From NCBI GenBank assembly GCA_905236925.1, contig CAJOQS010000288.1, positions 1 through 13,673 of the forward strand: DNA of 13,673 nt, given 5' to 3'. Below, piece by piece: positions 7,681 through 13,673 of the stretch (within the stretch, counting starts at the first letter, position 1; each line of letters starts with the position of its first letter). Below the pieces are notes generated by a model. The model saw nothing but the letters and a program-made list of their open reading frames with translations. It did not search any database and was not told where the DNA came from. This stretch comes from an uncultured Lachnospiraceae bacterium. Its GTDB lineage: Bacteria; Bacillota; Clostridia; Lachnospirales; Lachnospiraceae. A program made the translations under genes and the position numbers.

Positions 7681-8535
7681 TCATCCGGGCAGGCTGTCCT
7701 GCTTTGCAACTTTTGAAGGTGATGTACCGAACCTCTTTTTAAAGAGCTTGCTGAAATGATATGCGTCATCGTACCCGACCATTTCCGCGATCTGATGAAC
7801 ACTGAGCTCCGGTCTTGTAGTAAGGAGCTTCTTTGCCTTATCAAGGCGAACATCTATAAGATAGCGGATCGGCGTATCACCGGTGACACTCTTGAATATC
7901 TTGGAAATATAAAACGGACTCACATACATATTCTCGGAAATGATATCCAGAGAGATCTTCTCCGCGTAGTGCTCTTCAAAATACTGCATGATCTGGCTGA
8001 CGATCTCATTCTTGTTGACCGAATCGAAGGCGCAGCGACCGTTCGGAAGGCTCGCCTCCTGCATGTCGCGGAGGATATAGAGCACATACTGCACAAGATA
8101 GCTCTGCATCATGTAGTACTTTCCGGCGCCGCAGGTATTCTTCTCCGCATCCATCGCGACACAGAGACGCATGAGCTTGAGCTTCAGATCGGGACCAGCT
8201 TTATAAATAGGCTCGTCAGCGTCGATCTCTATACAGTTCGGGCGCATTCCCTCAAGGCAGAAATCCGAAAAGCCCACAAAAAATTCGGTTGCGGGATGCT
8301 CCGGATCAGTAGCCAGGGACTGATGATAGACTCCGGGGTTCAATATCAGGATATCACCTTCCTCGATGTCGTATATCCTTCCGTCTATCTTATACTGACC
8401 GTGACCCGACATAATGAATGCCAGCTCCGTCTGATTCTCATGCACGTGGTATTTAGCCTCGGAGCGTGTACGAACACCCTTCCAGGTAAATAAAAACGTC
8501 GGATCAAACCCGTTAGTAAAAAGATCTGCGACCAT
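7681..8535 (-). CDS. AraC-family transcriptional regulator (cupin sensor plus double HTH)
   Basis: 284-residue cytoplasmic regulator. The N-terminal cupin-like domain (about 15-120) has the usual YHVHENQTELAFIMSG opening, where the sugar or other effector binds, and an EGDILILNPGVYH strand pair. The C-terminal AraC domain (about 176-280) holds two helix-turn-helix units, ending in the family signature VGYDDAYHFSKLFKKRFGTSPSKV. The frame stays open upstream to 8679, but that extension would run into the divergent glycosidase gene and promoter, so a start at ATG 8535 (AAAGG 10 nt upstream) or ATG 8544 (GGGA 5 nt upstream) is preferred. It is divergent to the GH27 gene, so it most likely activates that gene in response to a sugar. 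It is also immediately upstream of the YhaO-like gene on its own strand, which is an unusual coupling. Confidence 0.93.
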   Translation of the reverse strand: MVADLFTNGFDPTFLFTWKGVRTRSEAKYHVHENQTELAFIMSGHGQYKIDGRIYDIEEGDILILNPGVYHQSLATDPEHPATEFFVGFSDFCLEGMRPNCIEIDADEPIYKAGPDLKLKLMRLCVAMDAEKNTCGAGKYYMMQSYLVQYVLYILRDMQEASLPNGRCAFDSVNKNEIVSQIMQYFEEHYAEKISLDIISENMYVSPFYISKIFKSVTGDTPIRYLIDVRLDKAKKLLTTRPELSVHQIAEMVGYDDAYHFSKLFKKRFGTSPSKVAKQDSLPG

Positions 8536-8564
8536 ACCTGCCATACCTTTCCCAATAATCTTCC

Positions 8565-8577
8565 TTTTGCTGCAAAA
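8565..8577. promoter_or_regulatory. Candidate operator: 13-bp palindrome TTTTGC-T-GCAAAA
   Basis: Perfect 6-bp arms around one central base, between the AraC start codon and the divergent promoters. It lies just upstream of where the -35 of the glycosidase promoter would fall, a usual place for an activator, and within the AraC leader, where binding would repress. AraC proteins usually bind direct repeats, so a different regulator (LacI or GntR type) is equally possible. Three GTAA motifs at 8618, 8626 and 8631 on the other side of the -10 boxes are a weaker alternative. Confidence 0.3.
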
Positions 8578-8602
8578 ACAGTAGAAAATCCACCTGATAA
8601 CA

Positions 8603-8608
8603 ATTATA
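8603..8608 (-). promoter_or_regulatory. -10 element of the AraC gene
   Basis: Minus-strand TATAAT, a perfect -10, about 60 nt upstream of the AraC start codon. No good -35 is seen at 16-18 nt (CGTTAC at 17). It overlaps the -10 of the opposing glycosidase promoter. Confidence 0.45.
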
Positions 8609-8610
8609 CT
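8605..8610 (+). promoter_or_regulatory. -10 element of the GH27 gene
   Basis: Plus-strand TATACT about 50 nt upstream of the glycosidase ATG, with no recognisable -35 at 17-18 nt (TAGAAA region). A weak -35 fits a promoter that needs an activator such as the divergent AraC protein. It shares four bases with the opposing TATAAT, so the two promoters cannot easily be occupied together. Confidence 0.4.
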
Positions 8611-8657
8611 ATATTTTGTAAACAAGTAACGTAAATTATTTCTAAAGAGGGACCCGC

Positions 8658-9956
8658 ATGAACAAGAATCAATTTGCAATAACGCCTCCTATGGGCTGGA
8701 ACAGCTACGATTATTACGATACAACGGTTAACGAGGCTCAGGTCAGGGCCAACGCCGATTACATGGCCGACCATCTGAAAGACTTCGGTTGGGAATATAT
8801 TGTCATTGATATCGAATGGTACGCCCACAACGCAGGTTCACAGCGCGCCAGATATCAGTACATTCCTTTCTGGAGTGTTGAAATGGACGAATATTCGCGC
8901 CTGCTGCCCGACCCCGATCGTTTCCCTTCGTCAGCAGGCGGAGCAGGGTTTAAACCGCTGGCCGATTATGTTCATTCAAAGGGTCTGAAATTCGGCATCC
9001 ATATCATGCGTGGAATACCGCGTGAAGCTGCGCACAGGCATACCGCGATCCTCGGCTCCGATCAGAAAGCTAACGATATCGCCAACCCTTCGAATATCTG
9101 CTTCTGGAATCCCGATATGTACGGTTTGCATCCCGAGGAACCCGGCGCTCAGGCATATTATGATTCGATCATGCAGCTGTATGCCGGGTGGGGAGTTGAT
9201 TTCATCAAATGCGACGACATCTGTAGAATGGATCAGCCCTCTTCGAAGCAGGAGATAGTATTGCTTCACAAGGCTATAGAAAAGTGCGGCCGGCCGATCG
9301 TTCTTTCCCTTTCTCCCGGGCCCGCACTGATCGAAGAAGCCTGGCATTACGAAAAATACGCCAACATGTGGCGTATAACCGATGATTTCTGGGATAAATG
9401 GGATCTGCTGCTGAACATGTTCGAACGCTGTGAGCTGTGGGAAAGGCATGTCAGCGCGGGATGCTGGCCGGATTGCGATATGCTGCCTCTCGGGAAGATA
9501 GGTGCCGCCTTCGGCCATGAGCATGACACGGGATTCACGCGTCCCGAACGGATAACAATGCTGACCTTATGGAGCGTATTCCGCTCGCCCATGATGCTCG
9601 GCTGTGAGCTGACCAAGCTTGACGATGACACTCTTTCACTCATAACAAACGCTGATGTGATGCGTCTTTTGCAGCACTCCGAAGGCGCTCACCAGGTTAT
9701 GCGGGATAAAGAGCAGTGCATCTGGAAAACTCATGATACAGAGGAAAACGCCTGCTATATAGCGATGTTCAACTTCTCCGACGAGCCCGCGGTTCTCCGC
9801 TTTGAGCACGAATGCTGCCACGCAGGAGGCGGACGCGGTCCTCTCTCAAGGCCCTGCAAAGAGCTCTGGACCGGCAGGGAATATACTTCTCTCGAGGATG
9901 CAGTTAAAGAAAAGGTTGACGCTCACGGTGCAAGGCTTTACAAGATAATCAAATAA
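8658..9956 (+). CDS. GH27 family glycoside hydrolase (alpha-galactosidase-like; substrate uncertain)
   Basis: 432 residues, no signal peptide, so it acts on sugars already imported. A (beta/alpha)8 barrel opens with the family hallmark TPPMGWNSYDYY (9-20). The predicted nucleophile is Asp186 in FIKCDD (182-187) and the acid/base Asp243 in MWRITDDFWD (237-246); WPDCDMLPLG (270-279) is also conserved. The last ~110 residues fit the antiparallel beta domain of the family. The sugar pocket departs from classical alpha-galactosidases: the DDxW motif is D51-I-E53-W, GIYSDAG is replaced by GIHIMRGIPR (113-122), and the usual Cys-x-Trp recognition loop is SLSPGPA (217-223). It may therefore be an alpha-galactosidase subtype or a beta-L-arabinopyranosidase, both known in GH27. 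The site AAAGAGGG (8644-8651) sits 6 nt from the ATG. It is divergent from an AraC gene and ends in a terminator, so it is monocistronic. Confidence 0.9.
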   Translation: MNKNQFAITPPMGWNSYDYYDTTVNEAQVRANADYMADHLKDFGWEYIVIDIEWYAHNAGSQRARYQYIPFWSVEMDEYSRLLPDPDRFPSSAGGAGFKPLADYVHSKGLKFGIHIMRGIPREAAHRHTAILGSDQKANDIANPSNICFWNPDMYGLHPEEPGAQAYYDSIMQLYAGWGVDFIKCDDICRMDQPSSKQEIVLLHKAIEKCGRPIVLSLSPGPALIEEAWHYEKYANMWRITDDFWDKWDLLLNMFERCELWERHVSAGCWPDCDMLPLGKIGAAFGHEHDTGFTRPERITMLTLWSVFRSPMMLGCELTKLDDDTLSLITNADVMRLLQHSEGAHQVMRDKEQCIWKTHDTEENACYIAMFNFSDEPAVLRFEHECCHAGGGRGPLSRPCKELWTGREYTSLEDAVKEKVDAHGARLYKIIK

Positions 9957-9962
9957 CTGGCA

Positions 9963-10000
9963 ACGCCCCGGACCATTTGCAGCCCGGGGCGTGTTGTTTT
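9963..10000 (+). terminator. Rho-independent terminator of the GH27 gene
   Basis: ACGCCCCGG (9963-9971) pairs perfectly with CCGGGGCGT (9984-9992) around a 12-nt loop, followed by TTGTTTT at 9994-10000. It starts 7 nt after the stop codon and should isolate the glycosidase from the next gene. Confidence 0.88.
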
Positions 10001-10038
10001 AATTAACGGCTCCTGCCACTGAATAAGCATTAAAAACC

Positions 10039-10074
10039 TTGCTTTTTGTTCTTTTCAGATAGTAGAATTATATT
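10039..10074 (+). promoter_or_regulatory. Promoter region of the secreted FnIII protein gene
   Basis: Two overlapping readings are possible: TTGCTT (10039-10044) with 18 nt to TAGAAT (10063-10068), or TTGTTC (10046-10051) with 17 nt to TATATT (10069-10074). Either would start transcription about 25-35 nt before the ATG, after the previous terminator. Confidence 0.45.
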
Positions 10075-10107
10075 GCTGGAAAGAATAGAAGAAAGGCGGT
10101 GTTCGAT

Positions 10108-11175
10108 ATGAAACTCAATAAGTTCTGTTTGTCAGCCGGATTTGTATTACTGCTTGTTGTTATGACCTTGCCTCGAAATGTCCGGGCAAATAGTAAGGTT
10201 AATACCCTTTATGTCAACGGTATCGACGTTTTGACAAGCAAGAATATGAACGACATACTCGGAGACGGCAAAGTAAGCTTTAATTCGGAAACCGGGGTGC
10301 TTTCGCTTAATGGTGCCACGCTTACAAAGGGCTATACCAAAGAGTCTTTTGCCGAGAATCCGCGGATCTTTTTTGACGGAGATCTTACGATATTCCTTAT
10401 TGGCAATAATAAGATCACCTGCGGTACTTCTACGGTCATGAGTCAGGCCCTGCCTGACAATGCAGTTCTGGGAACGGGAAAGCTGATCGTTACGGCAGAT
10501 GAAAAGGCAACTCTTGATATCGGCGGAATGGTCAGTGCAACCGAATACATTCAGAAAAGCGGAACTGTCGCTGTATCGCTTTCAAATGATCATTCCAAAA
10601 TCACCAAATGGGGAATGTATGTAAACAGATCGATTTCGATCGAAGGCGGAACTCTTGAGGTTTCGACCGTTGGCAGGAATAAAGACGGCGCGGTATGCCT
10701 TGACGAAAAGGCTCTGACTATTGCTGCGGGCGCCAAGCTTAACGAGGGTGACAAAGCGCCCGGTACATCCGTTTCTGCACTTACGCTGCGCAGCGGTCTG
10801 ACGTATAACTCAAAGAACTATATTAAGATTGTTTTGCCGGATATCAAGCAGACAAAGACCGAGCCTTCCGATACCGCAGTCACACCTGCGAAACCCTCGA
10901 TCAAGCTCAAACAGGATGCTGACGCGAAAACCGTTACCGTCACGATCTCAAAAACAGAAAATGCTTCGGGCTACTACATTTACATAAAGGGTCCGGAAGA
11001 TACCAAATATAAGCTGGCAAAGACATTGAAAAAAGACGGTTCCGCCGCTCGAAACTATACCTTCACCAACCTCGAGCCCGGTGCGTACAGCATTAAGGTT
11101 AAGGCCTATCTGAAGACAGACGGCAAGACCGTGAAGGGAAAATACAGCAAGGCGAAGAATGTAGTTTTGAAATAA
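10108..11175 (+). CDS. Secreted beta-rich protein with C-terminal fibronectin type III-like domain
   Basis: 355 residues from the ATG at 10108, chosen because AGGCGG at 10094-10099 is 8 nt upstream; the GTG at 10099 overlaps that site and is unlikely. Residues 1-27 are a signal peptide (basic MKLNK, hydrophobic core, VRA before NS). Residues 28-240 are beta-rich, starting LYVNGIDVLTSKNMNDILGDG, followed by SFNSETGVLSLNGATL and GDLTIFLIGNN. This pattern recurs in Clostridia surface proteins whose function I cannot name, and it looks like a beta-helix or Ig-like module. A Thr/Pro/Lys linker (245-263) leads to an FnIII-like domain (264-355). No LPxTG, SLH, choline-binding or late hydrophobic anchor is present, so it is probably released or held non-covalently. 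No catalytic motif is visible. It has its own promoter and terminator. Confidence 0.85.
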   Translation: MKLNKFCLSAGFVLLLVVMTLPRNVRANSKVNTLYVNGIDVLTSKNMNDILGDGKVSFNSETGVLSLNGATLTKGYTKESFAENPRIFFDGDLTIFLIGNNKITCGTSTVMSQALPDNAVLGTGKLIVTADEKATLDIGGMVSATEYIQKSGTVAVSLSNDHSKITKWGMYVNRSISIEGGTLEVSTVGRNKDGAVCLDEKALTIAAGAKLNEGDKAPGTSVSALTLRSGLTYNSKNYIKIVLPDIKQTKTEPSDTAVTPAKPSIKLKQDADAKTVTVTISKTENASGYYIYIKGPEDTKYKLAKTLKKDGSAARNYTFTNLEPGAYSIKVKAYLKTDGKTVKGKYSKAKNVVLK

Positions 11176-11188
11176 AGCAGCGCAAAAT

Positions 11189-11234
11189 AAAGCGACCCAA
11201 ACGGCAGATCAAAGCCGCTTTGGTCGCTTTTTTT
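11189..11234. terminator. Bidirectional terminator between convergent genes
   Basis: AAAGCGACC (11189-11197) pairs with GGTCGCTTT (11222-11230), and CGGC/GCCG continue the stem beyond two mismatches. A run of seven T follows on the plus strand (11228-11234). On the minus strand the stem is followed by TTTATTTTG, so it can also end the ABC transporter transcript whose stop is at 11237. Confidence 0.85.
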
Positions 11235-11236
11235 CG

Positions 11237-13018
11237 TTATGCTATATCTTCCAGCTGCGCCGTATACAGTTTGTAGTAAGCGTCGCCCTTCTTCATCAGT
11301 TCGTCGTGAGTTCCGGCTTCCATGATGCCTCCCTCATCGATATACATGATAAGATCGCAGTTTCTGATGGTCGAGAGTCTGTGGGCAATGATAAAGGATG
11401 TACGTCCCTGAAGCATTGTATTCAGACCCTGCTGCAGGTCTTTTTCCGTCTGAACATCGATACTGGAGGTTGCCTCGTCGAGGATGAGTATCGAAGGATC
11501 GGACAGCAGCGTACGTGCAAAGGATATCAGCTGCTTCTGTCCCTGGCTTAAGAGTGAGCCGCGCTCCTTAACCTCGGTATCGTATCCGTCCGGCATGCGG
11601 CTGATGAACGAATCCGCGCATACCCTTCTGCTTGCCTCACGTATCTCTTCATCGGTCGCGTCGAGCTTACCGTACAGAATATTGTCCTTTATCGTGCCCG
11701 AGAATATGAAGCTGTCCTGCATCATTATTCCCATCTGGGAACGGAGTGAGTGCAGCGTAACCTTGGAAATATCCTGCCCGTCGATCAAAACGCGTCCGTT
11801 CTCCACATTGTAGAAGCGGGAGATAAGATTGACCACGGTACTCTTTCCTGCGCCGGTAGGTCCAACAAGAGCAACGCTCATTCCGGGCTCGACAGTAAAC
11901 GAAACCTTATGCAGAACCTCCTTGCTTTCATCATAGGAGAAGCTGACATTGTCGAATTCAACCTTTCCCTTGATCGGAGGCATTTCGATCGCGTCGGGTG
12001 CGTCATCAACCTCGATTTTTTCGTTCATCGTCTCGAAAATACGCTCAAGATAAGCCATGTTGTTCACAACATTGTTGAAGATATTTCCGAGGTTCATTAT
12101 GGGCTGCCAGAATCTGGCCGCGTAGCTTGAAATAGCTATGATCACGCCGACAGTCTTGGCTCCCTGACCGAATACGATCATACCGAAAATGAAGATGGCC
12201 GCTCTGATGCATACCGAAATGGCATCAATACCGGGCCAGATAACGTTGTTGTAGCTTACCGCCTTCATCCACGCCCCGCGGCAGTCATCCGCGAGCCCCG
12301 AGAATATCTCGGCGTTTTCGTTCTCTCTGGCGAATATCTGGGTAATGCGTGCACCGACGATATTCTCCTGAAGATAGGCATTCAGGTTTGAATTCTTGTT
12401 GGAAACCTTCTGCCATGCCTTACGCTGCCGGTTCTTGATAAAGAGCATGAATGCTGCCAGAACCGGAACTCCGCACATTACTACCAGAGACATCTGAACA
12501 TCCACTATCATCATGAAGACGACGATGAATATCAGGTTCAGGCTCTCGAGGATAACATTTATCAGTCCGTTCGAGAGCATATCCGAAACGGAATTGACAT
12601 AGTTTACGACACGTATCAGGATCTTGCCGTGAGGACGGTCATCGTAATACCTGAAACTGAGCTTCTGCAGATGCTCGAACAGGTCCTTTCGTATGTCGTA
12701 GATGATGTTCTGCGAAACCTTGACCATTATTCGCGAGCGCAGGGTAATGAAGATAACGCTCAGGACATAGACCAGCACGGTCAGCAGAACAAGTTCGATC
12801 AGGAATCTGACATTCTTCTGGGGTATAGCTTCATCAAGGGCGACCTGAACTATCTTCGGGGCAAACAGTCCCGTTACGCCACCTATCGCGCTGAAAAGGA
12901 TAGCCAGTCCCATCTTCCTGATGTATTTTTTTATGTAAGCGGAAGCAAGGAGAAGATGTCTGATATCAAACGGCTCGTCAAGGCGTTCATCCTTGCGGTA
13001 GGTATTTCTCTCAGCCAT
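11237..13018 (-). CDS. ABC exporter half-transporter, catalytic subunit of a heterodimer
   Basis: 593 residues, with an N-terminal six-helix exporter domain (about 30-330) and a C-terminal ATPase domain (about 350-590). Walker A GPTGAGKS is at 386-393, the Q-loop Gln at 434 (MMQDSFIFSG), Walker B ILILDEATSSID has the catalytic Glu at 515, and the switch His is at 546 (IIAHRLST). The signature is LSQGQ (490-494) rather than LSGGQ. In heterodimeric exporters such as TM287/288 and BmrCD this altered signature completes the degenerate site of the partner. The start is the ATG at 13018: AGGAGG at 13027-13032 is 8 nt away, whereas a longer frame from 13099 lies inside the upstream gene. The start overlaps the upstream stop by 8 nt (ATGGCTGA), implying translational coupling. 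The substrate, drug, lipid or peptide, cannot be told from the sequence. Confidence 0.95.
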   Translation of the reverse strand: MAERNTYRKDERLDEPFDIRHLLLASAYIKKYIRKMGLAILFSAIGGVTGLFAPKIVQVALDEAIPQKNVRFLIELVLLTVLVYVLSVIFITLRSRIMVKVSQNIIYDIRKDLFEHLQKLSFRYYDDRPHGKILIRVVNYVNSVSDMLSNGLINVILESLNLIFIVVFMMIVDVQMSLVVMCGVPVLAAFMLFIKNRQRKAWQKVSNKNSNLNAYLQENIVGARITQIFARENENAEIFSGLADDCRGAWMKAVSYNNVIWPGIDAISVCIRAAIFIFGMIVFGQGAKTVGVIIAISSYAARFWQPIMNLGNIFNNVVNNMAYLERIFETMNEKIEVDDAPDAIEMPPIKGKVEFDNVSFSYDESKEVLHKVSFTVEPGMSVALVGPTGAGKSTVVNLISRFYNVENGRVLIDGQDISKVTLHSLRSQMGIMMQDSFIFSGTIKDNILYGKLDATDEEIREASRRVCADSFISRMPDGYDTEVKERGSLLSQGQKQLISFARTLLSDPSILILDEATSSIDVQTEKDLQQGLNTMLQGRTSFIIAHRLSTIRNCDLIMYIDEGGIMEAGTHDELMKKGDAYYKLYTAQLEDIA

Positions 13019-13673
13019 TTGCCTCACCTCCTCTGTTCTTTCTGGAGTCTTCCAGTATCCCGGTCGCTTCTGCGATGTCTCCGACCTGAAGCTTAACAAG
13101 CTCGCTGTAATAGCCGCCCTTCTTTACCAGCTCCTCGTGAGTACCTTCCTCGATGATGCTGCCATCCTTTAACACAAGGATCTTATCGGCAAACTTTGTC
13201 GTTGAGATACGCTGTGCGATGATTATCTTGGTACATTCAAAATCGAGATCCCTGAGGCTGTGCTGTATGTGCTTTTCGGTCTCCATGTCGACCGCCGAAG
13301 TCGTGTCATCAAGGATCAGGATCGAAGGCTCTATGGCCAGGGCTCTGGCAAGGGAGATTCTCTGCTTCTGTCCGCCGGAAAGTCCCACTCCGCGCTCACC
13401 TACGATGGTATCGTAGCCTTCGGGCATCTTGAGAATGAATTCCTCGGCTGCGGAATATCTCGCAAATTTAACTACCTCGTTTGCTGTCAGATGTGATACG
13501 CCGTAGGCGATATTTCCTTCGATCGTATCCGAATACAGAAGAACGTCCTGCGTCGCAAGTCCGATATTCTTTCGAAGATCCTCCAGCTTGTACCTGTTTA
13601 CGTTCACCCCGTCGACCGTGATCGTTCCGGAGTTGGGCTCATAAAAGCGCGGGATCATCTGTATAAGCGAGGT
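13011..13673 (-). CDS. ABC exporter half-transporter, degenerate-site subunit (N-terminus beyond the window)
   Basis: Only the last 220 residues are in view; the frame runs off the right edge in TSLIQMIPRFYEPNSG, immediately after the Walker A lysine, so the transmembrane domain and P-loop lie outside. The visible ATPase part has the Q-loop LATQDVLLYSD, a canonical signature LSGGQKQR, Walker B ILILDDTTSAVD with Asp (13305-13307) instead of the catalytic Glu, and a switch loop IIAQRIST with Gln (13212-13214) instead of His. Those two changes are typical of the non-hydrolysing site of heterodimeric exporters, where this subunit pairs with the gene directly downstream. Its last codons (Arg-Gly-Gly-Glu) hold the Shine-Dalgarno site of the next gene, so the ratio of the two subunits is probably fixed by coupling. 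Confidence 0.93.
   Translation of the reverse strand, partial: TSLIQMIPRFYEPNSGTITVDGVNVNRYKLEDLRKNIGLATQDVLLYSDTIEGNIAYGVSHLTANEVVKFARYSAAEEFILKMPEGYDTIVGERGVGLSGGQKQRISLARALAIEPSILILDDTTSAVDMETEKHIQHSLRDLDFECTKIIIAQRISTTKFADKILVLKDGSIIEEGTHEELVKKGGYYSELVKLQVGDIAEATGILEDSRKNRGGEANG

Noticed and set aside
7756..8493. 245-codon open frame on the plus strand opposite the AraC gene
   Set aside because: It is antisense to a textbook AraC regulator and its product resembles no family.
8616..8635. Catabolite-repression (cre) site in the glycosidase promoter region
   Set aside because: TGTAAACAAGTAAC matches the start of the cre consensus but fails at several fixed positions of the second half.
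8536..8679. In-frame N-terminal extension of the AraC protein to 8679
   Set aside because: It would overlap the divergent glycosidase start and the promoters, and it adds a Cys-rich hydrophobic stretch foreign to the family. The ATGs at 8535 or 8544 have plausible ribosome sites.
13019..13099. 27-residue N-terminal extension of the downstream ABC subunit
   Set aside because: It lies inside the upstream ABC gene in another frame, while the ATG at 13018 has AGGAGG at ideal spacing.

Overview
The window looks like chromosomal DNA from a Gram-positive anaerobe of the Clostridia, most likely Lachnospiraceae or a close relative from gut or rumen. The grounds are the moderate GC content, strong purine-rich Shine-Dalgarno sites, a class A PBP, a YhaO/YhaN-type pair, a paired half-size ABC exporter and a trigger-factor-like FKBP on a membrane anchor. 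No RNA gene, CRISPR array, insertion sequence or phage gene was seen. The species call is inference only.

Left part (1-8544), all on the minus strand and read right to left: an AraC-type regulator, then (25 nt gap) a YhaO/SbcD-like metallophosphoesterase, then (4-nt ATGA overlap) a small YhaN/Rad50-like ATPase with a transmembrane hairpin where the zinc hook would be, then (42 nt gap) a class A penicillin-binding protein with eight DxDxDG calcium-loop repeats on its extracellular tail, and last a membrane-anchored protein ending in a trigger-factor/FKBP-like module, cut by the left edge. No terminator is visible between these genes, so the first four may be one transcript. The last gene has its own near-consensus promoter (TTGACG-17-TATAAT), and its transcript is predicted to start on a GC-rich hairpin. 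Three of the five products act at or outside the membrane, two of them on wall synthesis or protein folding.

Middle part (8545-11234): a 113-bp divergent control region separates the AraC gene from a cytoplasmic GH27 glycosidase on the plus strand. The two -10 elements overlap, and a 13-bp palindrome lies beside them, so the AraC protein probably controls the glycosidase. The glycosidase ends in a strong terminator. A separately promoted secreted protein with a C-terminal fibronectin type III-like domain follows and ends at a probably bidirectional terminator.

Right part (11237-13673), minus strand: two overlapping genes for a heterodimeric ABC exporter. The upstream half, cut by the right edge, has a degenerate Walker B (LDD) and switch loop (Q for H). 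The downstream half has a complete catalytic set but a non-canonical LSQGQ signature. This is the matched asymmetry expected of one dead and one live ATP site.

No wholly new system is evident. The points most worth a second look are the calcium-repeat tail on the PBP, the membrane-hairpin Mre11/Rad50-like pair, the altered GH27 sugar pocket, and the anchored FKBP protein with its 5'-hairpin leader.
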